Positions 18,381-26,290 of a stretch of DNA of 64,000 nt are shown here, in pieces. The stretch's first letter is position 1. Each line of letters opens with the position of its first letter. Where the stretch lies: NCBI GenBank assembly GCA_029212365.1, contig JARGOC010000011.1, positions 55,433 through 119,432 of the forward strand, read 5' to 3'. This DNA comes from Roseovarius sp. Lineage in GTDB: Bacteria; Pseudomonadota; Alphaproteobacteria; Rhodobacterales; Rhodobacteraceae. The notes beneath the pieces were generated by a model, which saw nothing but the letters and a program-made list of their open reading frames with translations, did no database searches and was not told where the DNA came from. Position numbers and translations under genes: made by a program.

Positions 18381-18448
18381 AGTATCCTCCGGGCGTCCTG
18401 CCCAATGAAAAACCCCCGTTCGCAAGTCAAGCGAAAGGGGGCTTTCAT
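18308..18448 (-). CDS. possible 46-aa leader ORF overlapping the metZ start
   Basis: The ATG at 18448 lies six bases downstream of AAAAGG, which is the 3' strand of the SAM-II pseudoknot and could serve as its ribosome-binding site. The frame (MKAPFRLTCERGFF...) runs through both arms of the metZ attenuator hairpin, over the metZ start in another frame, and stops at 18308. Its peptide looks like no family. If translated, the ribosome would melt the terminator. This is an inference from layout; it could be a chance ORF. Confidence 0.4.
   Translation of the reverse strand: MKAPFRLTCERGFFIGQDARRILCQTIGIHVPSWCIQARAAASTMR
18407..18446 (-). terminator. intrinsic terminator in the metZ leader
   Basis: On the minus strand a CCCCC arm (complement of 18437-18441) pairs with GGGGG (complement of 18413-18417), extended by an inner GCG/CGC helix. 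A TTTTT run follows (complement of 18408-18412). It sits between the SAM-II aptamer and the metZ ribosome-binding site and is well placed to act as the riboswitch output. Confidence 0.85.
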
Positions 18449-18507
18449 CCTGACCTTTTAGCGGATGTGTTTATCGTGGCCCGCAATCTGGTAACAAATC
18501 GCCACGT
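18449..18507 (-). promoter_or_regulatory. SAM-II riboswitch upstream of metZ
   Basis: The RNA reads CGUGGC-GAUUUGUUACC, then GCGG, then GCCACG-AUAAA and GCUAAAAGG. The six-base P1 helix CGUGGC (about 18501-18506) pairs perfectly with GCCACG (18475-18480). The AUAAA and GCUAAAAGG strings match the SAM-II (metA motif) consensus. A loop ACC can pair with GGU just downstream to close the pseudoknot. SAM-II elements control methionine genes in alphaproteobacteria. Its place before metZ and a terminator supports the call. Confidence 0.92.
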
Positions 18508-18512
18508 CGTTT

Positions 18513-18542
18513 TGACTACCCCCCGAAGCTGTGCCAAGTCAA
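18513..18542 (-). promoter_or_regulatory. candidate metZ promoter
   Basis: TTGACT (complement of 18537-18542) is followed after about 18 bases by TAGTCA (complement of 18513-18518). A start point about seven bases on would place the RNA 5' end almost exactly at the aptamer. The -10 match is poor, so this is tentative. Confidence 0.35.
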
Positions 18543-18570
18543 CACCACTTCGCAGGTAGAAAGTAATTTC

Positions 18571-19194
18571 CTAAGCTGGCTCGCCCTTATTGGCAGGCAA
18601 GGTCATCAGAACTGCCGTCCAGTAGACCCCGTGCAATACCAGCATGAAAACCGGCATGACCGTGATCCAGACCGCCGGGCTTTCGTAAAATATCAACCAT
18701 TCGTTCATGGCGATGATCAGCGCGGCCATCATGGCATTGACCCGCAACAGGCTGACGGGGGGCGTATAGCCCGCTTCTAGCGGCATGGCAGGGCTGAGGC
18801 GATCCATCACATCCCGTTCGTGCAGGATGCCAAGAACCATGATCACAAGGAAGAACACGCATAAAACAGTCAGCACGCGCTGGGTAAACAACGGGCTGCT
18901 CAGCCACAATTGCAACAGCGCAACGGCAAAGGTGACACCCACCAAGGTAAGAAGCATCCGGCTTTTTTGTCCACCAACTTTGTTCAGATTGGCCGCAGCC
19001 ATCGGCAGATTGCGCCAGACCAGATAGGCCTGTGCAGTCACGACCGAAACAACGAAGGCGGCATCTTCGGCCACGGCCTGACTGCGCAGAATCACCCAAA
19101 GACCCAGCATGATCAGCACCGGCAACAGGTTTTGCGGTTTGATCGGGGGGATTGAGGTGCAAACCTCAAACAGGCGGTTTGACGTGTGTTTCAT
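18571..19194 (-). CDS. six-helix membrane protein of unknown function
   Basis: A 207-aa protein with about six hydrophobic helices (roughly residues 21-37, 44-60, 78-97, 104-124, 147-170 and 178-200) and short loops, placing it in the inner membrane. I do not recognise a family. The ATG at 19194 follows an A/G-rich stretch and opens the frame with MKHTSNRLFEV. It lies downstream of the YciB-type gene in the same direction with a 111-bp gap, so they might be co-transcribed. It ends about 60 bp before the metZ promoter region. Confidence 0.7.
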   Translation of the reverse strand: MKHTSNRLFEVCTSIPPIKPQNLLPVLIMLGLWVILRSQAVAEDAAFVVSVVTAQAYLVWRNLPMAAANLNKVGGQKSRMLLTLVGVTFAVALLQLWLSSPLFTQRVLTVLCVFFLVIMVLGILHERDVMDRLSPAMPLEAGYTPPVSLLRVNAMMAALIIAMNEWLIFYESPAVWITVMPVFMLVLHGVYWTAVLMTLPANKGEPA

Positions 19195-19305
19195 AGGTAT
19201 CCCTTTCCACTTGGCTTGTGGAATAGGCACCAATTGAGGCCAAAGACGGGCAGGTCTGTGGGATTTACAGGGAGTTATCAGAGCTTGGCAGACAGGGCTG
19301 GCAGG

Positions 19306-19911
19306 TTATGTCTCAGGGTCTTCTTCGGTGCTATGGGCCTCAAACACGCGGCCCTGGGACATGAAAAACACGAAAGTCGCAGCGATCAGGCCAAAGGTTT
19401 TGAAATAGACCCATATCTGCTCACTCTGGGTGCGCCAAATCAGCTCATTCAGCACAGCTAACCCTATGAAGAAGAAGGTTAAACGCCGGGTCAGGATCAT
19501 CCAGCCCTCATGTGTCAGCGGCATAACATTATCCATCACCAATTGCATATAGGACTGACCGCGCATCAGACCAAACCCCAAAATCCCGGCAAACAGCAGA
19601 TACAGCAACGTCGGCTTCATCTTAAAAAACCGCTCGTCATTGAACCAGATGCTAAGCCCGCCAAAGACCACGATCAAAACCGCCGTCATGATCTGCATCT
19701 TTGACAGATGCCCCGTCAGTTTCCACAACAGGGCCATCGACAGTAAAAACACCGGGATAAAACCAGCAGTAACCACGATGAAACCGCGATAATCCGTTCC
19801 GCCAAATGTGAACACGTCGTTCTTAAGCCACAGGTAAGCGGCAAAGAACCCCAGGATTGGACCGAATTCTAGCGCTGGCTTCAGCCATGCAGGCGTGTTG
19901 GTTTCGGACAT
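19306..19911 (-). CDS. inner membrane-spanning protein YciB (IspZ/septation protein A family)
   Basis: A 201-aa inner-membrane protein with five or so helices. It matches the YciB/IspZ family in length, in the EFGPILGFFAAY start, in the VFGGLSIWFNDERFFKMKPT core and in the IWVYFKTFGL segment near the end. Family members contribute to envelope integrity and cell division in enteric bacteria and Shigella. The molecular activity is unclear. The ATG follows GGAAACCAA. Confidence 0.88.
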   Translation of the reverse strand: MSETNTPAWLKPALEFGPILGFFAAYLWLKNDVFTFGGTDYRGFIVVTAGFIPVFLLSMALLWKLTGHLSKMQIMTAVLIVVFGGLSIWFNDERFFKMKPTLLYLLFAGILGFGLMRGQSYMQLVMDNVMPLTHEGWMILTRRLTFFFIGLAVLNELIWRTQSEQIWVYFKTFGLIAATFVFFMSQGRVFEAHSTEEDPET

Positions 19912-19985
19912 TTGGTTTCCTATTGGTTACGCGTTTGTTTCGTACGGGATGTCAGAGAGATCCGCACAAGGCCATATGTGGCCCC

Positions 19986-20888
19986 TCACCCGCCCATTTC
20001 AACGATTACCGCGCCGAGGGCAATCAAGATCATCAGAACGATGCGCCGAGGCCCCACCGTATCCCGCAGGAACAGCACGCCGATGAGTGCGGCAAACACC
20101 ACCGAGGTTTCACGCATCACAGCCGCCTCGCCCACTTTGCCCAGCCGCGTGGCAAGCATGATTGCCCCAAAGGATGACACCGCCAAAACCGCCCCGATAC
20201 AGCCACGCGCCATCAATGGGCCAAGAGTTGGCCGCTCAGACATGCGCCTCCAATGGACAAAAGCGATGATCGGCATCATCATGCCCTCAAACATGAAAAA
20301 CCACGCCAGAAAGGTAAACGGATCAGCCGTGGCGCGGATCGCATAGGCATCAAACGTGGTGTAAAGCGCCACCACCAGCCCTGTCGCCACCGCGAAGGCA
20401 AGTGCTGCGGGCAATGTTTCGCGATCCACAGTCAGGAAAATCAGGTTGTATATCGCCAACCCAAAAATGCCGCTCAGCAGAACGGCAACCCCCAGCCACT
20501 GGGTGATGTTAAAGCTCTCGCCAAAGATCAGATAGGCCCCGATCACCGCAAAAAGCGGCCCAGCACCGCGCACAACCGGATAGACCACCGTATACGCGCC
20601 CTTGGTATAGGCCTGAGCTTGCAGCAATTTATAGATCATATGGATCAGCACAGCGGTTGCAAAAAGCGGCCACATATATGGCTCGGGGAATGGCACAAGA
20701 AAAAGCGCGCAGGGGGCCGCCAGAATCGCCAGCCATGTGTCAATGGCACCTCGGGTGAGCCAAGGATCATGCCGGCCCTTTTGCAGGGCACCAAAGACCG
20801 CATGCAGGAAGGCCGCACATAGAGCCAAGGCAAGCGCCAGGTCTTGCCCCGCGGGCGTACCTTCAAGGGATATGAGCCAACTGCTCAT
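19986..20888 (-). CDS. EamA/DMT family transporter
   Basis: A 300-aa membrane protein with ten hydrophobic helices in two EamA repeats, as in drug/metabolite transporters. The stretches VYPVVRGAGPLFAVIGAYL and EAAVMRETSVVFAALIGVLF (the same position in each repeat) show the internal duplication. The substrate cannot be inferred; family members export amino acids, nucleosides or drugs. It lies downstream of ftsY in the same direction. Confidence 0.88.
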   Translation of the reverse strand: MSSWLISLEGTPAGQDLALALALCAAFLHAVFGALQKGRHDPWLTRGAIDTWLAILAAPCALFLVPFPEPYMWPLFATAVLIHMIYKLLQAQAYTKGAYTVVYPVVRGAGPLFAVIGAYLIFGESFNITQWLGVAVLLSGIFGLAIYNLIFLTVDRETLPAALAFAVATGLVVALYTTFDAYAIRATADPFTFLAWFFMFEGMMMPIIAFVHWRRMSERPTLGPLMARGCIGAVLAVSSFGAIMLATRLGKVGEAAVMRETSVVFAALIGVLFLRDTVGPRRIVLMILIALGAVIVEMGG

Positions 20889-21202
20889 GATTGAGATGCG
20901 GGCTGGGGGGACAGGCAGGCGCGCGGCCTATGGCAATATCTGTGAAATGACAAAATTCTAACCACCCAAAGACCAACTGGCAGACAGGGTGACGCCACTC
21001 AGCCTGATGTCCAGCACACTGGCAATAGCATTTAAAGGCGATGCCTGCATGCCAGAACCCTCAAGCTGCTTTACGCGCCCCAAGATTTGCAAGTCCCGGC
21101 GGCCTATATCAATGAAATGATCGGATTGAACGGCACGCATTTTGACGCTTTGCTTGGTCATGACGTTAACGCCTTGCCAACCGTATTGGCAGGTATTGCG
21201 CA
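20889..21202. other. intergenic stretch between the EamA gene and ftsY
   Basis: These 314 bp contain an open frame on the minus strand (20958-21206, 68 residues from the ATG at 21162, beginning MTKQSVKMRAVQSD). It has no ribosome-binding site, no recognisable domain and ordinary-looking composition. I see no hairpin or repeat. It could be a decayed gene or simple spacer. Confidence 0.3.
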
Positions 21203-22621
21203 TCATGGGTCTAACCCGGTCAATGCGGCGGCAAATTCCTGTGGGTCAAACGGCGCCAGATCATCAATCTGCTCGCCCACGCCAATGGCATGGATCGGCA
21301 GGCCAAACTTATCCGCCAGCGCCACCAGCACGCCGCCCTTGGCGGTGCCATCAAGCTTGGTCATGACCAATCCCGACACATCGGCCAGCTTCTGGAAGGT
21401 TTCGACCTGGCTCAGCGCATTTTGACCGGTCGTGGCATCCAGCACCAACAGGGTGTTATGCGGCGCTGAGGGGTCTTTCTTGCGGATCACGCGCACGATT
21501 TTGGCCAGTTCCTCCATCAGGTCCTGACGGTTTTGCAGACGCCCTGCTGTGTCGATCATCAACAGGTCCGCACCATCGGCCTCGGCCTTGTCCATCGCAT
21601 CAAAGGCAAGGCTGGCCGGGTCCGAGCCTTCGGGGGCGGTCAGAACCGGCACACCGGCGCGATCGCCCCAGACCTGAAGTTGCTCCACCGCTGCCGCACG
21701 AAAGGTATCACCTGCGGCAATCACCACTTTTTTACCCGCAGCACGAAACTGACTAGCCAGTTTGCCGATGGTCGTGGTTTTGCCCGATCCATTGACCCCA
21801 ACCACCAACACCACCTGCGGGGTTTTGGGATAGAGCGGCATCGGACGCGCAACCGGCTCCATGATACGGGCGATCTCGTCACTCAGCAGCTGTTTGATCT
21901 CTTGCGTTGAGAGCTTTTTGCCCATGCGCCCCTGGGCCATGTTGGCAGCCACCCGCAGGGCCGTGTCCACCCCCATATCGGCAGTGATCAACACCTCTTC
22001 GAGTTGCTCAACCATATCATCATCCAGCGCCCGGCGGGTGACGGTTTTAGTTTCACCACGGCCAAAAAGGCGGCCCAGGATGCCAGATTTTGCAGCAGGC
22101 GCCTCGGGTTCAGGGGCCGCCACGGGTGTGGAGGCTTGTACCGGTTGAGGTTGAGGTTGAGGTTGAGGTTGAGGTTGAGGAGGCTGTTTTTCCTGCGGCA
22201 AGAGCTCAATTTCTTTTTCAATGCCATCCTCAGGCTCAACCCGTGACTGCAACGACTCATCGGTGACATCAGCCTCAGCCTCAGACACAGCGACATCATC
22301 ACCAGACAGCTCTGCCTCTATCAGAGTTTCATCCTGAATCTCCTGCCGGTCTTCGCCGTCAGCTAAGCTGATACCTTGCTCTGCCCCTCTCAGAGTTTCA
22401 TTCTGAAACTCCTGCCGGTCTTCGGCATCAGCTGAGCTGATACCTTGCTCTGGCTTTGGCTCTGGAAGGGCCTCGGTCTGCGGTGCAACAGCGTCAATCA
22501 CCTCGTCAGTTGGCTCGATACCCTCTTCTTCGCCGCCATCTTCGACAATGGCATCCAACCCCTCCTCCAACCTGGAAGAAGATTTGAAAAGCTTGCTCTT
22601 GAGCTTGTTGAAAAACGACAT
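21203..22621 (-). CDS. ftsY: signal recognition particle receptor FtsY
   Basis: A 472-aa SRP GTPase that docks ribosome-SRP complexes at the membrane. The C-terminal NG domain (about 165-472) has the P-loop GVNGSGKTTTIGKLA, DTFRAAA, DTAGR and TKLDGTAKGG. The N-terminal acidic A region (about 1-160) is highly Glu-rich. It contains two copies of a 23-residue unit (EQGISSADAEDRQE.. / EQGISLADGEDRQE..) and a Pro-Gln run. The A region normally varies, so the enzyme part is intact. The ATG follows GAGGGCAGGC. Confidence 0.97.
   Translation of the reverse strand: MSFFNKLKSKLFKSSSRLEEGLDAIVEDGGEEEGIEPTDEVIDAVAPQTEALPEPKPEQGISSADAEDRQEFQNETLRGAEQGISLADGEDRQEIQDETLIEAELSGDDVAVSEAEADVTDESLQSRVEPEDGIEKEIELLPQEKQPPQPQPQPQPQPQPVQASTPVAAPEPEAPAAKSGILGRLFGRGETKTVTRRALDDDMVEQLEEVLITADMGVDTALRVAANMAQGRMGKKLSTQEIKQLLSDEIARIMEPVARPMPLYPKTPQVVLVVGVNGSGKTTTIGKLASQFRAAGKKVVIAAGDTFRAAAVEQLQVWGDRAGVPVLTAPEGSDPASLAFDAMDKAEADGADLLMIDTAGRLQNRQDLMEELAKIVRVIRKKDPSAPHNTLLVLDATTGQNALSQVETFQKLADVSGLVMTKLDGTAKGGVLVALADKFGLPIHAIGVGEQIDDLAPFDPQEFAAALTGLDP
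22143..22180. repeat. hexanucleotide tandem repeat in ftsY
   Basis: Six perfect copies of GGTTGA plus GG (22143-22180) encode the Pro-Gln repeat of the FtsY linker on the minus strand. Perfect in-frame hexamers can change copy number by slippage without shifting the frame. Confidence 0.95.
22314..22453. repeat. 69-bp direct duplication in ftsY
   Basis: Two copies of a 69-bp unit lie end to end (about 22314-22382 and 22383-22453). They share TCAGAGTTTCAT at 22321 and at 22390, and CTCCTGCCGGTCTTCG. They differ at a few scattered bases and encode a 23-residue repeat in the acidic domain, so the duplication is not brand new. Confidence 0.9.
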
Positions 22622-22720
22622 GCCTGCCCTCGCCTTGGATACCCTGCCCAGTTAATACGCCTCAGCGCTATTGAAAAGCCGCATTGACTACGTGGCGCGC
22701 AATGCGAGGATGCCCCGGCG

Positions 22721-23605
22721 ATGAAATGGTTGGCCTTTGTTCTGATATTGCTGGCCCCTGTGCCCAGCCATGCCCGCCCGCCGGATGGGCAATGCTCTAC
22801 TGCGAAGTGGGGCGTGCCGATGTGTATCCGCGCCGCCGAATTTGTGGATGATGCCTGCTATGCCATCGAGGTGTTTGCCACTCGCCATGGGCTGAACCCG
22901 CATTTCTTTGCCCGGCTGATCTGGCAAGAAAGCCGGTTTGACCCGCACGCGCGCAGCCCGGTTGGTGCCGAAGGCATTGCCCAGTTCATGCCCCACACCG
23001 CCAAACGGCGCGGGCTGTATGACAGCTATAACCCGGCTGATGCATTGGACCACTCTGCACAATACCTGGCTGAAATGGTTGGTAAATTTGGCAACCTGGG
23101 CATGGCAGCCGTGGGGTATAATGGTGGCGAGGGCCGCGCGACAGGGCTGCTGGAGGGCGCGGGCGGATTGGCACAGGAAACGGTGGATTACGTCGCCATC
23201 ATCACCGGCGTGCCACATCACAACTGGCTGGAAGAGCCTTTGCCCAAACCTGATTTGCGTCTGTCCAAGACCCTGCCCTTTGGGGCGGCCTGTCGTGATC
23301 TGGCCAAGAACAGGCGCATGACCAAGTTGAAACCGGTGACACCGCAGGTCAAGCCCTGGGGCATTCAGATGGCCTTTGGTCTGTCAAAATCCGCTGCTCG
23401 CAAAAAATTTGCCGCCAAGACGCGCGCCTGTTCAGGGCTGATCAAAGGCCAAATACCTGATCTGGTGTTTGAGAAAAGCCGCGCCAGCCCAAAAGGCGGG
23501 TATTTCATGGCCCGCTTAGGCCGCAACAGCCGCGACAAAGCCTGGCGGGACTGCGCAAAGATGAAGAAACGCGGGTGCATCTGTGCGGTGTATCGAAACA
23601 AGTGA
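22721..23605 (+). CDS. lytic transglycosylase domain-containing exported protein
   Basis: A 294-aa protein with a signal peptide (about 1-18, ending PSHA). An SLT lysozyme-like domain covers about 45-165, with the catalytic Glu70 in IWQESRFDPHA, then GIAQFMPHTA and the AVGYNGGEGRA motif. Such enzymes cleave peptidoglycan to 1,6-anhydromuropeptides in the periplasm. The C-terminal 90 residues (MAFGLSKSAARKKF, CAVYRN) resemble a SPOR-like peptidoglycan-binding module. It is divergent from ftsY. Confidence 0.9.
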   Translation: MKWLAFVLILLAPVPSHARPPDGQCSTAKWGVPMCIRAAEFVDDACYAIEVFATRHGLNPHFFARLIWQESRFDPHARSPVGAEGIAQFMPHTAKRRGLYDSYNPADALDHSAQYLAEMVGKFGNLGMAAVGYNGGEGRATGLLEGAGGLAQETVDYVAIITGVPHHNWLEEPLPKPDLRLSKTLPFGAACRDLAKNRRMTKLKPVTPQVKPWGIQMAFGLSKSAARKKFAAKTRACSGLIKGQIPDLVFEKSRASPKGGYFMARLGRNSRDKAWRDCAKMKKRGCICAVYRNK

Positions 23606-23650
23606 CCTTGTTTCAGGGGGCTGACGGCCCGTACAGCGGGCAGACGCGGC

Positions 23651-24301
23651 TTAGACGTCAGAGAACGCCAGCAAAAACCCAAACTGCGCCAGCCAATAAA
23701 AGCTCCACACCACATAGGGTGTTGCCCGGCGCAAAGGGTGATCATCTCTCAACAAAAACAGCTCGCCAGCCAATACACTGTCTGAAATCATGAACAACAG
23801 CGCCGATGGCACCACCAGCCTCAGCATCCCGCTTGTGGGCACACACAGCGCCGCAACGCCCATCGCCAGAATGACCGGCACATACCCGATGACCGCGTAC
23901 CTTAGCGCGCCAGCCTTGCGAAAAAGCTGGCGCATCATGATCGCTCCGTAAACCACTAACGCCGCAATGATCATTACGTTGCCCGAGGTCATCAGCACAT
24001 CAATCCGTGCCATGGGCGTGGTCAAAAACAGCGCGATATAAGCGATGTGACCTGCCGCGAAAGACCCGACACCGGCCAGAAACGCCCTCTCATTATCGCG
24101 CGACAGCAGATAATCCCCGGCGCCACAGAACCCGAGTGCTGCAATCAACAACACTGGCCCGTTGGTCAGGATAACGAACATCAACAAGGCCGCGATTGAC
24201 CCGGTTTTCACCGCGGTTTTGGCCCAACTGGCGGGGGAATGGCAAAACTTCAGCAGATAAATCAATGCACAAAGTGCCGCGACCAACAGTAATGACATCA
24301 T
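23651..24301 (-). CDS. YhhN/TMEM86 family membrane protein (lysoplasmalogenase-like)
   Basis: A 216-aa protein with about eight hydrophobic helices. The family pattern is seen in LGFCGAGDYLLSRDNERAFLAGVGSFAAGH and, near the end, in the ISDSVLAGELF and TPYVVWSFYWLAQ stretches with conserved Asp and Tyr. Eukaryotic and some bacterial members hydrolyse the vinyl-ether bond of lysoplasmalogens. Whether this one does is unknown. Two adjacent ATGs (24301, 24298) follow GAGGTAAGGGA. Confidence 0.85.
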   Translation of the reverse strand: MMSLLLVAALCALIYLLKFCHSPASWAKTAVKTGSIAALLMFVILTNGPVLLIAALGFCGAGDYLLSRDNERAFLAGVGSFAAGHIAYIALFLTTPMARIDVLMTSGNVMIIAALVVYGAIMMRQLFRKAGALRYAVIGYVPVILAMGVAALCVPTSGMLRLVVPSALLFMISDSVLAGELFLLRDDHPLRRATPYVVWSFYWLAQFGFLLAFSDV

Positions 24302-24426
24302 TCCCTTACCTCAAACTCTTCAAGCCCTAAAGCATTGCGCGCAAACCCTATCTCAGAGATTTCGCCCGAGATACCCCCGCATCATGGCGGACAGTTTTGG
24401 CACCAGATTGTCAGGGGCGCGAGTCC

Positions 24427-26112
24427 TTACACCTCATCCGGGAAATGCTTCATCGTCATGCGAATGGGGTTTGGCGCCGCCTGCCCCAACCCGCAGATCG
24501 AAGCATCCCCCATCGCGGTGCACAGCTCTTCCAGCAGCGGTTGATCCCATGTGTCGGCCTGCATCAGCTTGACCGCCTTTTCACAGCCCACCCGGCAAGG
24601 CGTGCATTGGCCACAGCTTTCGTCCTCAAAGAACCGCAGCATGTTCAAAGCCGCATCGCGGGCGCTGTCGTGATCGGACAAAACAACAATCGCAGCCGAG
24701 CCGATAAAGGTGCCATATTCTTGTAATACGTCAAAATCCATCGGGATGTCAGCCATGGACGCAGGCAGCAGACCCGCCGATGGGCCGCCGGGCTGATAGG
24801 CCTTGAAATTGTGACCATCAAGCATGCCACCGCAGGCCTCAATAATATCGTGCATGGTTGATCCCGCAGGCAGCAGGTGCACGCCCGGAGTATTCACCCG
24901 ACCCGAGACCGAAAATGAGCGCAGCCCCTTGCGGCCATTCTTTTCAACACCCGAGAGAATTTCGCCTCCCTCGCGCAGGATCTTGGTCACCCAATACAGG
25001 GTCTCGACATTGTTCACCAAAGTGGGGCGGCCAAAAATGCCAACATTGGCCACGAAAGGCGGGCGATGGCGCGGCAGGCCACGTTTGCCTTCGATCGATT
25101 CGATCATCGCGCTTTCTTCACCACAGATATAGGCGCCAGCCCCACGGCGCAGATCAATATAGCCAGGCTCAACAAGACCGGCCTGTTCCAGTGCGGCGAT
25201 TTCCTGGGCCAGAATATGCAACACGGCGGGATATTCATCGCGCATGTAGATATAGCAGGTTTCGGCCTCAACCGCCCAGGCTGCAATCAGCATTCCTTCA
25301 AGGAAAACATGCGGTTCTCGCTCGAGGTAAAAGCGATCTTTGAAGGTACCCGGCTCGCCCTCGTCGCCATTGACGGCCAGATATCGCGGGCCTTCACCAG
25401 CACGCACAAACCCCCATTTGCGCCCCGATGGAAATCCGGCACCGCCAAGGCCGCGCAGGCCGGACGTCAACAGTGTTTCTTGAATATCCTCAAACACGCC
25501 AGTGTCACGCACGTTTGTGAGCGTACTGTAACCACCGGATAAAGTATAAGCCTCAAAGCCTTGATAATCCGGGATATATACGTGAATGTCCTGCGCTGCA
25601 ATCGCAGCTTGCACCTTCTCAGGTGTGGCGTGGTCAATGTGATTGTGGCCAATCTCCAGCACCGGAGCTGTATCACAACGGCCCATGCAAGGCGCGCGCA
25701 ACACACGCACTTCGCTGGCATCCAGCCCGTCCTCAAGCGCCTTTTGGAGGGCCTGCGCCCCTGCCAGTTCGCATGACAGGCTATCACAGACGCGGATGGT
25801 CAATGCCGGTGGTGGCACCTCATCTTCTTTGACCACATCAAAGTGGGCATAAAAGCTGGCGACCTCGTAAATCTCGGCCATGGAGAGGCGCATTTCTTCG
25901 GCCAAGGCACGCAAATGCGCTGCCGACAGATGGCCAAACTTGTCCTGAATGAGATGCAAAAACTCGATCAGCAAATCGCGGTCGCGGCGGCTCTCGCCCA
26001 ACAGATCCTGCACCTCAGCCCAAGGCTGATCCTCAAGCTGGCGGCCCTTGGGCGTATGACGCCCCTTGCCCTTGCCCGATTTCCACACACCTTTGCGCGC
26101 ATCCAGTGCCAT
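24427..26112 (-). CDS. NuoE-NuoF fusion, NAD-dependent formate dehydrogenase beta-type subunit
   Basis: A 561-aa protein that joins a NuoE-like part (about 40-160) to a NuoF-like part (about 175-561). The first part has a helical region and a thioredoxin-like [2Fe-2S] site with Cys109, Cys114, Cys142 and Cys146. The second has the FMN/NADH glycine-rich RGLGGAGFPSGRKW, the GDEGEPGTFKDR motif, and a [4Fe-4S] set at about Cys500, Cys503, Cys506 and Cys540. This arrangement fits the diaphorase subunit of NAD-linked formate dehydrogenases (Fdh1B-like), which passes electrons to NAD+. No catalytic molybdenum or tungsten subunit is nearby. A role with another hydrogenase or dehydrogenase is possible. 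Confidence 0.88.
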   Translation of the reverse strand: MALDARKGVWKSGKGKGRHTPKGRQLEDQPWAEVQDLLGESRRDRDLLIEFLHLIQDKFGHLSAAHLRALAEEMRLSMAEIYEVASFYAHFDVVKEDEVPPPALTIRVCDSLSCELAGAQALQKALEDGLDASEVRVLRAPCMGRCDTAPVLEIGHNHIDHATPEKVQAAIAAQDIHVYIPDYQGFEAYTLSGGYSTLTNVRDTGVFEDIQETLLTSGLRGLGGAGFPSGRKWGFVRAGEGPRYLAVNGDEGEPGTFKDRFYLEREPHVFLEGMLIAAWAVEAETCYIYMRDEYPAVLHILAQEIAALEQAGLVEPGYIDLRRGAGAYICGEESAMIESIEGKRGLPRHRPPFVANVGIFGRPTLVNNVETLYWVTKILREGGEILSGVEKNGRKGLRSFSVSGRVNTPGVHLLPAGSTMHDIIEACGGMLDGHNFKAYQPGGPSAGLLPASMADIPMDFDVLQEYGTFIGSAAIVVLSDHDSARDAALNMLRFFEDESCGQCTPCRVGCEKAVKLMQADTWDQPLLEELCTAMGDASICGLGQAAPNPIRMTMKHFPDEV

Positions 26113-26290
26113 GTGATCATTCCTGTTCAAACCTTCGACAAGGTTTATCGACATGCCAGCCCATTGGCGCAACCAAAAGCGACACATGCCCATTCGGAAC
26201 CGTTGGCGGCGGCGCTATTTTGCGCCTATCTTGCGGCTAGGTTATCAATTTGTGCCGGCCCTGGCCTGCACCCACCCAAGGATCAACAGA

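Noticed and set aside
22143..22180. Short tandem repeat as a CRISPR array
   Set aside because: Units are six bases without spacers and lie inside ftsY coding sequence.
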